From NCBI GenBank assembly GCA_015852425.1, contig JAAAIG010000391.1, positions 1 through 34,070 on the forward strand: a DNA stretch of 34,070 bases, given 5' to 3'. The notes beneath the pieces were generated by a model. That model ran no database searches and had not been told where the DNA came from. It saw nothing but the letters and a program-made list of their open reading frames with translations. Source of the stretch: Gryganskiella cystojenkinii (taxonomy: Eukaryota > Mortierellomycota > Mortierellomycetes > Mortierellales > Mortierellaceae). Position numbers and translations under genes: made by a program. Of this stretch, positions 19,624-29,898 are shown piece by piece (the stretch's first letter is position 1; every line of letters begins with the position of its first letter).

Positions 19624-21762
19624 ATGACCATTCTACGACATCAAAAAGCTTGGACCGTTGTCTTTAACGTCTCCGAACTCGCCCAGGCTATTTTCCGGTT
19701 TGCTGATACAACGACCCTTCATACCCTCCGATTAGTTTGTCGATCGTTTCTCTTCCATTGTGATCTCTTTTTTGAAATCACCCTAGACATCGACAACGAG
19801 AGTCACCATCAGGACTTGGACACTCTGTACGATCGCTCAATAGCGACTGCCGTAAAAGGCACCACAGCCCGGTTTTTAAATCCTTTAGACCGAATCAAGG
19901 GCGTCAAAGTCCAACTTGGTCACGCCAGCTTCGCTAAACCTTTCACCCCTGTTCAATACAAGCTCCCGATCCTCAGCCGTTGCCGAAACCTCCGTCATGT
20001 TACGATCAAGGACCCCACTGCTCAATCTAGTCGAGTTAGAGCTCTCGAATTTTATCGACAACGTTTCACGACGGAGAAAGGTTATTCACATCGGGTGCTC
20101 TGGTGCCCATTCACGGCCGGGAAAGATGCGCAGTGCGATACGGAAGACCGGACTTGGAGTCATTGGGACCAATTGCCACTCGAGAGTAACTTGCTCTGTC
20201 GACTAGAGTCTCTAACTATGGAAGCGGGGTGCCTTACCGCCACGAATATGGGTGGTTTCCTGAGAAGATTAAGTCGCAGTTGCGTGAACAAGACGCTGAA
20301 GTCGTTCATGATTGCCGGGTTCCCAAGCGCGAATGGGTCGAGTACAGTCACCTGGGAGGTCCTTCGAGAGTGCATAACCAGCTTGAGAGTGCTCGAGAAA
20401 TTAGAATTAAGGCGAGTTTCGATCGTCATTAAAACGACCAGCATTGGCAACAGCTACAACAAGAACAACAGTACCGGCACTGCCAATTGTCGCTCTCAAG
20501 AATTGCAGAGACAATGGGAGGCGCCAACTGTAAGAATTCTTAGTTTCGATTGCGATGCGACGGCGGTGGTCAAGGTAGCCATAATGCGCCTCTTCCCGAA
20601 TCTTGAGTCCCTACAACTGAGCCCCTCCTCCTCCGATTTTTTAACTGGTGAGGTCGACCATCTAATCTTCTCGTCATACACGAGAGACGACGCCAGTAAC
20701 ATCAACAATAGTACTATCGACTCTTTTCAAAGACAACAACAGCCATCATCCAGTAGCGGAGGTGGTCTGCCTCTCGCCAATGTCCCATGTCCTCGCTTAA
20801 AGTCTCTTGGATGTCGCTTGACTGGGATCGAAGACTGGACACGGTCCAAACTCTTGCAGGCTTGGGTTCAAAGACGTCCGCACTTTCAAATCAATAACAC
20901 AGGTCTGGTGCTTGTTATAACTCCTCGTGACCTTCCCCCTGGACCCGTGGAAGAGCTCATATCGATTCTTTCCCGATATCACGCAAGAGTCCTCGACGTT
21001 TCCGTTCACCAATTCTATCACAAGAAAAGTATAGACGAGGTCTGTCCTATCTTGACCTCAACTTGTTTCCATGCTCTAGAGGAACTCTATATTGAGAGAC
21101 CCGAAAATATCATTGCGACTTTTCCTCGTCAATCCTCCACAACTAATAGTACCATGGCAGTTATCGCCAAAAAGGTGGCCTCGCACTTTACTTTTATCGC
21201 AGGCGCTGTATACTTTGGAAAAGCCGATCCTCGAGCACTTTTTCCACTGGATCCCTCACCACTGCTGCCGAGTCCAAAGCAGGTTTTCCTTACGATGCCG
21301 TGGGTGATGACGTTGACCAAATTATCTCTTACGCCCGTAGACGCCAAATTCGAACAAAGGTGTGGAAAAGGATCCACAATATTTATTCGAGCGCTCCTTC
21401 GGATGATGCCACGATTGGTTGACCTCACGATCTCCGGTATACTTAGAGATCTGTCGCTCTTTGATGGTCTTGGTCGATCGCCCTTATCCTCTTTTGTCAC
21501 CAAACCTGCTCGGAATACTGATGCTGACACTTCGAGATCGTCGTCGTCGTCTTGGTCACAACTGGAAAACTACTGCCTGACAGAACTCCCTTTACTCAAA
21601 AGATTGAACATCACTCAGGAATACGAGCAGCCTGAGGAATACGAACATCCTGAGGAATCCTGGCACCAAGTGCTCTCTCTCCGGTTCCGATTTCTAGAAC
21701 GGCTTTCGATAAATCAACTGAGATCGGTAGAACCCAGCGATTATTGGGATGCATATATCTAA
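19624..21762 (+). CDS. F-box-like protein with degenerate leucine-rich C-terminus, intact paralogue
   Basis: An intronless frame of 712 residues from the ATG at 19624. That start is preferred over upstream in-frame ATGs because the F-box-like helix begins shortly after it and the decayed copy at 9309 aligns there. Residues about 16-50 (VSELAQAIFRFADTTTLHTL, then RLVCRSFLFHCDLFFEITLD) match the F-box pattern of many fungal proteins: a helical start, TLxxLRLVCRSF, and a following hydrophobic strand. The rest shows irregular LRR-like segments (LLCRLESLTMEAG, LEKLELRRVSIVI, SFDCDATAVVKV, LTKLSLTPVDAK, LPLLKRLNITQE) split by Ser/Asn-rich linkers such as QRQQQPSSSSGGG. The likely role is an SCF-type receptor binding Skp1; the target is unknown. 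Two decayed relatives lie at 9309-10180 and 24430-26223. Confidence 0.78.
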   Translation: MTILRHQKAWTVVFNVSELAQAIFRFADTTTLHTLRLVCRSFLFHCDLFFEITLDIDNESHHQDLDTLYDRSIATAVKGTTARFLNPLDRIKGVKVQLGHASFAKPFTPVQYKLPILSRCRNLRHVTIKDPTAQSSRVRALEFYRQRFTTEKGYSHRVLWCPFTAGKDAQCDTEDRTWSHWDQLPLESNLLCRLESLTMEAGCLTATNMGGFLRRLSRSCVNKTLKSFMIAGFPSANGSSTVTWEVLRECITSLRVLEKLELRRVSIVIKTTSIGNSYNKNNSTGTANCRSQELQRQWEAPTVRILSFDCDATAVVKVAIMRLFPNLESLQLSPSSSDFLTGEVDHLIFSSYTRDDASNINNSTIDSFQRQQQPSSSSGGGLPLANVPCPRLKSLGCRLTGIEDWTRSKLLQAWVQRRPHFQINNTGLVLVITPRDLPPGPVEELISILSRYHARVLDVSVHQFYHKKSIDEVCPILTSTCFHALEELYIERPENIIATFPRQSSTTNSTMAVIAKKVASHFTFIAGAVYFGKADPRALFPLDPSPLLPSPKQVFLTMPWVMTLTKLSLTPVDAKFEQRCGKGSTIFIRALLRMMPRLVDLTISGILRDLSLFDGLGRSPLSSFVTKPARNTDADTSRSSSSSWSQLENYCLTELPLLKRLNITQEYEQPEEYEHPEESWHQVLSLRFRFLERLSINQLRSVEPSDYWDAYI

Positions 21763-22542
21763 ACTAAGTAGAGGGATCACAGCTGAATACAAAAAAGTCT
21801 ACAGTCGCTTTTTTGTGTCGTGGTGCTGGGACCGAAGGAGTCAAAAAGTTCGCGTTGGGCTGCGCAATGGCAGTGGAAAGAGGGGTCGTCGAAGACGCTG
21901 CGTGGCAAAGCAAGAACCTTTCAAGTCGCGTGGCTGGTCAAAGAAATGAACTCGATACGATTCCATTCCCTTTAGGCGCCGACAACATTTGCTAAGGCTC
22001 TTGTCCCTACTTCCGCCTCCCGACAATCGACTTGCCCAGGCAGGTGTGACATTTACGTCCTTGCGCACCTCTCGGAGGGATCGCCTTACAAGTATAGACT
22101 TTATTGTTCTCTTCTCTCGAAGGAGCTACTGTACTATCCGCTGTCAAACATATTGGGTGGTGAAGCTGCCGTGAACTTCCGCCGCATTGAAAAAAAATAA
22201 TTATTGCCCACAAACAAAAAGCGCGCCACCATCGACCGTGGTCATTTGACCTGTGCGGCAGTGCTGTAGCTTTCTTTTTCCTTTCCTTTTTCTTTCTTTC
22301 TTTCCCTCCTTTTCTACTCTTCTTAACAAATAACCCGTCCAAGTTCCGGTAAGAAGCACAGTAACAGCGGATCCAATTAACACTACTCCCAGCAGATATG
22401 AATGTTTTTCGAGATTCTTTTTCTCGTGGTTCATGGTCTCCCCATTGCTTCCTTATATCGGTTACTGTGTCGTCGGCCCACATAATTTTCTCACGGTTTC
22501 CTCCCTCTTTTTTTTTCCAGCTTTTCCACCATAAAGATAACG
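21763..22542. other. Intergenic region upstream of the triple-domain gene
   Basis: About 780 bases between two rightward genes. The half close to 22543 holds a pyrimidine-rich tract (22270-22320, mostly TTTC repeats) and TCTTTTTTTTTCCAGC just before the start region, typical of a fungal promoter and leader. ORFs on the minus strand (22007-22483) reflect this tract as Lys/Arg runs. No gene is called. Confidence 0.5.
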
Positions 22543-23907
22543 ATGAAGTTTGACTCGCTCTTGACGATCAAATTTCAGGGCGCCAAGGATTGCTGTCTCA
22601 TCTGGGACACACAAGTGGATTGTAGATGCCCCACCTGCGACAGCTGGACTAGATTCGAGGACACAATGTGCAGGGACAGCCAGCGAACTTTTGCCTATAT
22701 GAGCCTGGGCTCTGCTGATGTTGTCGAAACGAGCCGTAAAATCTGCCCCAACCATGTCATGAAGATGGGTCTCATCTCTCGGGTCGACCGGTCTATTGTT
22801 ACGGATAATGATATGACGATGATGGTGCGAGGCCAGGAGCTCGACAGGAACTGGCAGGCGAGCATCACCGTCAAAGGGAGCGTCTGCATGGTCTCTGTGG
22901 AGATCAAAGCTCCAGTCCGGAAACCCCAAATCCTGAAACCGTTAGACGTCGTGGGCTCTCCTAGCAAAATCAAGGTGACATATACTGGAGCCCACAAATG
23001 CTTCTTGATCTACTACACGGATTTCGATTGCGGCTGCGATAAATGTCGATATTGGCTCAAGTACGAGGTCAGCGCTGTCAAGGATAACACGGGCACCTAT
23101 GGTGCCATCCTCCTCGACAAGAATACAGAACCCACAATTTCGTCTTTTACTCTCTGCTGGGACCACGAGCTGAGAATTGGCTTGGTCCCCGAATCCAGGC
23201 GTCACAGTGCTTCCATGAGCGATTTGAAAGGCGATATCAAGGGCTGGCGACCAGAAGGCGTGATGTTTCATGACAAACTTGCGATCGGTTCCGAAGTCTG
23301 TGAAGTCTCCGTCGAGGTCAGCAATACAGATGACCAACCGCCCAGCTATCAAGAGGTTACACGACCTCGAGAGATGTCTAGAAACCCAGAGACAACCACG
23401 AGTCAAGAGACTATTACAGCGACGAATTCCGAAACGGTACCTAGAGCAGGCGTCGTTCGGCAGTCCCCGGCCAAGCTTCGAATGACATTCAACGGCTCCA
23501 AGAACTGTTATCTTATCTTTGACACCAAGGTCGATTGCGGTTGCGATCTCTGCCAGCACTGGCTCAGACAGGAGACGACCACGTTCCAAGATAGCCGCAG
23601 GACCTACGGAGCTATTGCACTTGACCAAGGATCGATCGAGAAGACCTACTCCATCTGCTGGTCACATGTGATGAAAATGGGTCTAATACCTTGGGCAAGG
23701 GTACTTAGCGCCAAGCAAAGTGACTTGACGATGGACGTGCGCGGTCAGAGCCGAGAGATGAGCTGGCAGGATAGGGTCTTTGTCGATTCTGCGACATGTG
23801 GGGTCTTTTTGGAGGTCCTGCCGGTCGACGATTTGACCAGGACTCTCGAGAATCTGAGAATCAACAGTGGAAGAGGAGGGTCTGTTCGCAATCCACAATC
23901 ACATTGA
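22543..23907 (+). CDS. Protein with three copies of an unrecognised Cys/His domain
   Basis: An intronless frame of 454 residues; the family is not recognised. It contains three homologous units of about 120 residues, starting near 5, 140 and 312. Each has a strand, then G-(A/S)-x-x-C-x-LI-x-x-T-x-x-DC-x-C-x-x-C-x-x-W (C17/18, C27, C29, C32, W35 in unit 1; C153, C163, C165, C168 in unit 2; about C322, C332, C334, C337 in unit 3). A C-x-x-H-x(3)-(K/R)-(M/I)-GL motif follows (C68/H71; C205/H208; unit 3 ICWSHVMKMGL), and a final C in a strand ending VE or LE. The conserved C-x-C-x2-C and C-x2-H could bind a metal such as zinc; that is inference. No signal peptide or membrane segment, so probably intracellular. 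The linker between units 2 and 3 is disordered and carries PPSYQEV (266-272), a PPxY motif. Units 1 and 3 are most alike (both have HVMKMGLI and VRGQ). Confidence 0.8.
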   Translation: MKFDSLLTIKFQGAKDCCLIWDTQVDCRCPTCDSWTRFEDTMCRDSQRTFAYMSLGSADVVETSRKICPNHVMKMGLISRVDRSIVTDNDMTMMVRGQELDRNWQASITVKGSVCMVSVEIKAPVRKPQILKPLDVVGSPSKIKVTYTGAHKCFLIYYTDFDCGCDKCRYWLKYEVSAVKDNTGTYGAILLDKNTEPTISSFTLCWDHELRIGLVPESRRHSASMSDLKGDIKGWRPEGVMFHDKLAIGSEVCEVSVEVSNTDDQPPSYQEVTRPREMSRNPETTTSQETITATNSETVPRAGVVRQSPAKLRMTFNGSKNCYLIFDTKVDCGCDLCQHWLRQETTTFQDSRRTYGAIALDQGSIEKTYSICWSHVMKMGLIPWARVLSAKQSDLTMDVRGQSREMSWQDRVFVDSATCGVFLEVLPVDDLTRTLENLRINSGRGGSVRNPQSH

Positions 23908-24429
23908 AACCCGCTCATGTACGAATAAAACGAGAAGCAGTATTATAATAAGGGATCCCTTATAATAAAACTGAAATACTTGAACCTCTAAAAAACCCTG
24001 AAAAGTCATCTTGGACAATGGCATATAAAAACCTTAGAAGCGCTGCTGTCGCGCCTCGGTGATAGCTTCCAACTCAAATGCGCTTGCTTGTTGAGTGATC
24101 TGTTGCTATTGTTCGAACCTTCATGGCGCGGTCGAGATCAGGATGACGGAGATCGATCGTCAAGGTAAGCTGGGGGATGTTGATGTGGAAAGGGGGATTT
24201 GGGGAAGAAAAGTCGGCTCTTGTGTCCAGAATGAACGTCCCGTTCCAGAAAGACTTCGGTTTCGCGTCCATCACAGCAAACCCACTGCCATTTTTTTATC
24301 CACAGCACGTGTATGAACTGCGCTCCTTTTTGCATCGTCAAGGATCCTGTGGCTGGGATCTTCTCCTGCGCTGCCACGTTTTCCTTCCTTTTCCCCTCTT
24401 AATAAAGGGGCTGGAACCGAACCCGGAGA
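23908..24429. other. Intergenic region with a 16-bp palindrome
   Basis: This follows the triple-domain gene and precedes a decayed F-box copy. The palindrome ATAAGGGATCCCTTAT (23948-23963) lies about 40 bases after the stop codon within AATAAA-like sequence, so it may sit in the 3' UTR near the poly(A) site. No supportable gene. Confidence 0.45.
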
Positions 24430-26223
24430 AGGCGCCTGAGCAAGAACAACCCGCTCGACATCGTCCAGAGCTTTGTAGTTCAGTCCCAGCGCAACGACAA
24501 TATCAGCTCTACGGACCTGGTCAAGAATAAGACTCTAGACGCCACGACCACCATCCTCAACTGCTGTCGAAACAACCTCAACGTCGAAATCGCTGACCTT
24601 CCTGGGATATCTTTCGTCACTGATGAGCAACCATCCTATCCGGCTCGATTGATCTGTTTCATCAGGAGTTGCTGAGCCAACGCCCTCAATGGCTCGCCGT
24701 TTACCCGAAAGCAATATTATTCGGATGAAGATGACAGGATACCATGGAGTTATTGGGACCTTCTACCATTGGAAGGTACACTGCTGTGTCGGTTAGAGTC
24801 CCTGACCATGTACACAGGTGTTTATGCAGCCCGGAGTCTGGATCGGTTCGTAATCCGACTGAGTCGAAGCTGTGTCTCGAGGACCCTACGAACGTTAGCA
24901 TTGATGGGGGGTAGAGCACGTCAGAGGCACGTCTCCTTGGAAGCCCTACGGGATTGCCTCTGCGCTCTTAAAGTCCTCGAGACCTTGACCCTGTCGTGCT
25001 TATTGATCGAAAGCAACAAGGCCAGTAATAACAACGATAGTTATATTCCTGAGGAATACCCTGGATCGTGGGCGGTATCCAGCGTCAAGACCCTGGTGTT
25101 CGACTCCGAGCCGAGGACCTTGGACGTCAAACTCGGACTGATAGTCCTCTTTCCTAACATCAAAACTTTGTCGCTGAACGACATGACCAACCTCTTCGGA
25201 GAACTCGTCGAACAACACTTTGATTCACTGACCAAAGAAAGAACAGCCTCGTCGTCATCAATATCTACTACATCCTCAACCTCAGTGCCGCTCTGGATAC
25301 CTTTTCCTCACTTCAGGAAACTGGATACGCATCTCTCCAAGATCGACCAATGGAACAGTTCTCGGTTACTCCAGCTCTGGATTCAGAAAGCCAAACATCA
25401 ATTTAACGACTGTCACCACCTCCCTTTCAAAGTGAGCAATGTTAATCTTACTGGCAACGATAATCCCGATGTCCTTAGTCAGAACAAAGGGTTGGTCGAG
25501 ATCTTGACCCGGGAATCCGTTCAAATCGAGAATCTCTGGATCACTTCTCACAATCAAGATTGGGTCTGTCAAGTGCTGGCCTCGGGACTCTGTCAGGCTC
25601 TGCAGGGGCTTGAACTTTTCGTTACACCCGACAGTATCGGCGTCCTCAAGTCCTTGCTTTTTTCCGTCGGTCTTGGCGCTGATATTGACAGCGGTGGTGG
25701 CGATGGCAATAGCCTCCAATCCTGCATGGAAATGAACTAGAGTACCATCTTTTCGCGACTACCATGGTCAAAGACATTGACACGGCTGCATCTTGCAAGC
25801 GCGGTCGATTCTAGATTGGACAGTCGACAAGGTTCTGGTTCCCTGGACTTCATGCGGTCCTTTCTAAGATTGCTGCCAAATCTGTCGGATTTCAAGATGT
25901 GTGAGCCTCTGCTGGACCTAGCACTATTTGAAGGTCTCGGTCGAAATTCTCTTGCCGTTGCCAACATTACCAGATCATCATCATCTACTTGCACTGCTCG
26001 TCTTACAGACAACAAAACGCCCGGATTCGGATCATCGCCAGTCCTGACAAACTATTTGACGGAGCGACCGCTGCTGACAGATCTGTTCATCCGACAGTCG
26101 CATTTATGTAATAATCCAAACGTCGAGAACCAACTTGACCCCTGGAAAGATCAGTTGTCTTTTCAATTCAGGTTCTTGGAAAAGCTCACTGTGTGGGGAG
26201 AGCCACATAGTCGCAAAATTTAG
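24430..26223 (+). pseudogene. Second decayed F-box-like paralogue, lacking the F-box
   Basis: The match to the gene at 19624 is clear from YWDLLPLEGTLLCRLESLTM (intact: HWDQLPLESNLLCRLESLTM), through IRLSRSCVSRTL, LEALRDCLCALKVLETLTLS and LVFDSEPRTLDVKLGLIVLF, to FMRSFLRLLPNL, LALFEGLGRNSL, LTERPLLTDL and LSFQFRFLEKL at the end. The N-terminal F-box region is absent. The frame is open from about 24430 but hits TGA near 24675. The long open part (24769-25740) ends in TAG at 25738-25740, and the same frame continues open to TAG at 26221-26223 with clear homology on both sides (LPWSKTLTRLHL beside intact MPWVMTLTKLSL). It is therefore 5'-truncated and carries at least two nonsense codons. A shortened product from 24769 is conceivable but unlikely to work as an F-box protein. 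Confidence 0.8.
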
Positions 26224-26469
26224 AAATAAAAAGTTGCGTGGTCATCGTTCCCATGGAATCAAAACGAAAAATGCGGTGCTGCCATTCTTTCTAATCCGTA
26301 GTGTAATTCATTCCCTAAAGTCACTTTGTGAGGGTACGTTGAATTTTATTCTAATGTATGTGTTGTTTGTTGTTGATGATATAGTCTTGAGTAGCCGTCC
26401 TGTGGCTCGCTCGTTATGCGCTTGCGCTTAATTCGTGTCCTTTGGTCGCCTCAAATAAAGACGGCGAGC

Positions 26470-27289
26470 TTATTGGGCCTTGACCTCCAACTCACTGACA
26501 CGCAAGAGCGTGTGCAGAGGCTTGATGTGATATCTGCGCTGGAAATGCTTTCTCCTCTTCTTCTTGAACGTCTCGACAATCTTGCCCTTGGGTTGTTCGA
26601 TGACCGTGGCTTTGATAGAATAGTACTCGGGCGAAACGTAGGGTTGACCCTGGATGGCGTAATCCTTTGATCCTAATTCCTTGATCTGGTTCAGCTCAAT
26701 GACATCGCCGAGTTTAACATCCTTGAGGCGGTCCAGGACAATGATATCGTTCTTGGTGATCAAGTAAGGGCGGTTCTTGATCTCGGCAACAGCATAGTAC
26801 CGGAGTTGATCCCTGAGGAGGTTGAGAGGCGAAGAGGTCGTCGAGTCCGTTGATGATGATGTTGATGCTGGTGTTGATGGTGAGGCTACAAGAGGTGATA
26901 TTGAAAAATCGAGACGGTTAGGAAGGAGGGAAGGTAGACCCACTTTGCCATGACATCTAAGACTCCATTGCTATGTTCCTGAACGGGTGACTGATTCCAT
27001 ACCTTGTGAAACGGAGCTAGAGGTAGAGAAGAGACGAGGGGTAGCAGCAGCGGCGACAGCTAATGTAACATGGAGAGAATAGACATGTATGTCAGCGGCT
27101 AAATAGACTCGTCTTGCATTTGTTCGTTCCTTCGGTTCCCATTGAGAGTTCTTGACCCTGGTGTTGGTGGCAACCGTGTGAACCATTTGAAAATCGAGTC
27201 GCTTGTCTTTTCCAAGAGAGTGTAGTTTAATTACCGGCATGAGTGCGCTGGGTAGCACGAGCCAGCTGGCTGGTGATGGTCCGGAGCAT
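26470..27289 (-). CDS. Mitochondrial large-subunit ribosomal protein bL21m, three exons
   Basis: A component of the mitochondrial 54S large ribosomal subunit (yeast counterpart Mrpl49). Exons in transcription order are 27289-27235, 27059-27003 and 26885-26470; phases 1 and 1 match, giving 175 residues. The presequence is basic and Ser/Thr/Ala-rich, with PRLFSTSSS near residues 26-34 as the likely processing region, followed by a low-complexity linker of Ser, Thr and Pro. The bL21 core has YAVAEIKNRPYLITKNDIIV, VKLGDVIELN, the GQPYV strand, ATVIEQPKGKIVETFKKKRR and a C-terminal RRYHIKPLHTLLRVSELE. The KKRRKHFQRR stretch is the rRNA-contacting basic segment of the family. It is divergent from the FMP25-like gene. 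Confidence 0.9.
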
Positions 27290-27545
27290 TATGATGTGAT
27301 TTGTTGGTACGTTTAATGGACAAGAGACAAAAGAGTCAGTCCGTGGTCTTGTGGGTCCAATTTGGTGAATGCAATGATCTGTTTACCGACGGAGACAAAG
27401 AGGACCAGAAATTGACAAGCCACTCCCCGTGACTGGCTTTTCAAGCTTTCGGATTTTTTGTACTTTCTCGGACATGGAAGGGAGGAACGAGACACACTCC
27501 TTCATTCGTAACAGACACACCCATCAGCAAACCAAGGACACGGAC
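27290..27545. promoter_or_regulatory. Compact divergent promoter between bL21m and the FMP25-like gene
   Basis: Only 256 bases separate the start codons of two head-to-head genes for mitochondrial proteins. No palindrome like that at 742-759 was found here. A pyrimidine/AT-rich tract near 27440-27470 may be the core promoter of the rightward gene. Confidence 0.55.
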
Positions 27546-29898
27546 ATGCTTCGACTCGGACATCAAGGCAGGACCAGGATAGTCGCCTCCCTGGGTTCAA
27601 GGAATGTGGCCCATGCCACATTCACAGCCAGGCCTCGACTCTTCTCATCCACAACCAACACCCAAAGCAAGTCCACTTCAAGACCCTCCGCTGCTTGGTA
27701 CCTGGGCGCGGGTCTCGTCTTTTCCGGCATGACCCTCCTGATCCAGGCACCCTCCCTAGGACTCGTATCCGAGCATCGCAATTACATCCACAACGACTCA
27801 AAGTCGGGACCACCACCACCCGGAGGTGATTCGATCGGAGCCAAACTCGCGGCTGCGTTCCGCAAAAAGCCCGCCACGATCGATCAAGCCGATATTGTCC
27901 TTGATGGGGATTTAACCGTCACGAGCTGGAAGCAACAAGAACAGGCTGGATTGATCGACACACCGGGGATCATGCTCTGGGGATCTAACAAGTAAGGCGT
28001 CATGTACTCGAAGGCGTTGTTTTTTCAGCCTGTTATTAGGACGGTACTTACCCAGTAATATCTATTACGCGTGCAACTATTAGAAACGGATTGATTGACC
28101 CTACAGGAAAGAGCGCTGGCGTGATTTCGATTCCTCAGAGGTTGACGGCTTTTCAAGGAAAAATTCTTCGCGATCTCAAGCTAGGCGATGATGTTGCCGG
28201 TATTTCTCACGAGGAGGTTTTTTTTCGATATTTTTTATCGTATAGTGCTGTCGACGATCAATCTAATTTTAATAACAACTCTTTGTTTGTGCTTTCATAT
28301 AGCGGCTGTGGATGACCAAGGAAATGTTTACCAATGGGGAACTGGATTCAACAAGGAATCACACGAACCCGAGATCACCCTCAGGAACAGGGATATCCAA
28401 CAAGTCGCCCTCTGCGACTCAAAGCTCTTTGGGCTCTCCAAGGATGGGACACACATTTACGTCTTGCCCAAAGTTCGACCCACCTCAGGGCCCTCCAAGG
28501 CCGCGATCGAATACGAACAGCACAAGCCCAGCAAATGGCGATATGTTGGACTTGGTGGCCAACAAGCCCATGATCTCATGACCCAGTTGCCTCTCCAGGA
28601 GGTCTTGCATGCAGGAGAAACGTAAGTTCGAGAAACGAGCGTGTTGTGCGCGTGAAAAATGACCTGAGCACGGAGACATTTCTTATTTCTTGCTGCATGA
28701 AAAATTCTATTCGTGTTGATTTGCTACATCGTTGACTCACAAAAAAATGACTTTTTGTTGTTTCAAAAATAGGATCACATCCATGGCATCAGGAAAAAAT
28801 CATATGTTGATGGTCACCTCGAGCGGTCGCGTCTTCTCCTCCGAGGATGGTCTTTCAGTTTCGGCTGTTGGATCGCCCGAGTTCCGTCAAGCCAAGATCG
28901 TTGAGGTCGCATGCGGAGAGGTCCACTCGTTGGCCAGGGATGATCAGGGACGCTGCTGGGCTTGGGGTGTGAACGGATTCGGCCAGTTGGCTCAGGGAGC
29001 ATATTCTCACTCAAACCTCAAATTGGCGCTGCCAACGTTGATCAAGTCTGAGGGCGAATGTGTCAAGATTGCAGCTGGTGGCCAGACGAGCTATTTCGTC
29101 TTGAAGGAGAAAGATTCATTCAAGGTTAAATCCGCGGGCATGGGCCAATGGGGTCAACTCGGAGACGATACTGTAATCATTTGCCCATCTTATTTTCTGT
29201 AGTTGTGGTGTTGACAACATTACCGTATGCTAACTCACACGATCATTTCCTTGTGCCTTATCCTAGTATACCCATATCCAAGGATCTCTGGTCACGGTGG
29301 CCCCTCTATCCAACCTTGCAGAATGTAAGCGTCGATTGACAAGAGTTGTTAAAAATACATTGACATGAGCCAACAATTACTGATTGAGATTAACTCTTTT
29401 AACTCTTTGGTTCCTGTAGATAAAGAGTCCGAGAAGAAACTCGCGCCTATCGGCATCCACTCCTTCGCTATCGGGTCCACTCATGCCTTCGCAGTCATTG
29501 ACAACGCTGTGACCGAGGACAGGATCTCGATGGAGGGTGACAGGAAGACCAATGAAGTCGTGGTTGTACATGGACGTGATGTCTTTGCCTGGGGACAAAA
29601 CACATATTACCAACTCTTGACAGGCAAACGGACAAATAAGACAGAGCCCGTGCACGCGTTGCCCCTGGACTCGGACAAGCTGCAGACAGCGGATAAGCTT
29701 GTTGCGGCCGTCGCAAAGGGCTCTTCGCCTTCATCATCCACAGATTTGGATGCTACGAATCGGTTACAGCTTATGCCTTCATTACCAAAGAAGTCTGCAG
29801 ACGGAACTGTCCGTATCTTGGAAGTCAAGATCGTAGCCGGCAATGGACTCTCGGGCGTCTATTGCGGCGAGGGATCTGCGATTCCCGTGCCCAAGTAG
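27546..29898 (+). CDS. FMP25: Mitochondrial RCC1-repeat protein, FMP25/BCA1-like, six exons
   Basis: Yeast Fmp25 (Bca1, YLR077W) is an inner-membrane protein needed for normal assembly of respiratory complex III. Exons are 27546-27991, 28084-28199, 28303-28621, 28773-29172, 29267-29324 and 29420-29898; phases 2, 1, 2, 0, 1 are all consistent, giving 605 residues. The start at 27546 gives a classic presequence (MLRLGHQGRTRIVASLGSRN) with ARPRLFSSTT at 28-37, then a hydrophobic anchor at about 51-67 (WYLGAGLVFSGMTLLIQ). RCC1-type blades follow: IMLWGSNKNG, GNVYQWGTGFN, ITSMASGKNHMLMVTSSGRV, GEVHSLARDDQGRCWAWGVN with GFGQLAQG, AGMGQWGQLGDDTYTHIQG, and RDVFAWGQNTYYQLLTGKRT. An upstream in-frame ATG (27480) would place non-presequence residues first and is not preferred. 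Family assignment is firm for RCC1; the FMP25 orthology is likely. Confidence 0.85.

Noticed and set aside
22007..22483. Minus-strand frame of 158 codons with a Lys/Arg-rich run
   Set aside because: The basic run is the complement of a TTTC-rich promoter tract, and no domain is present.
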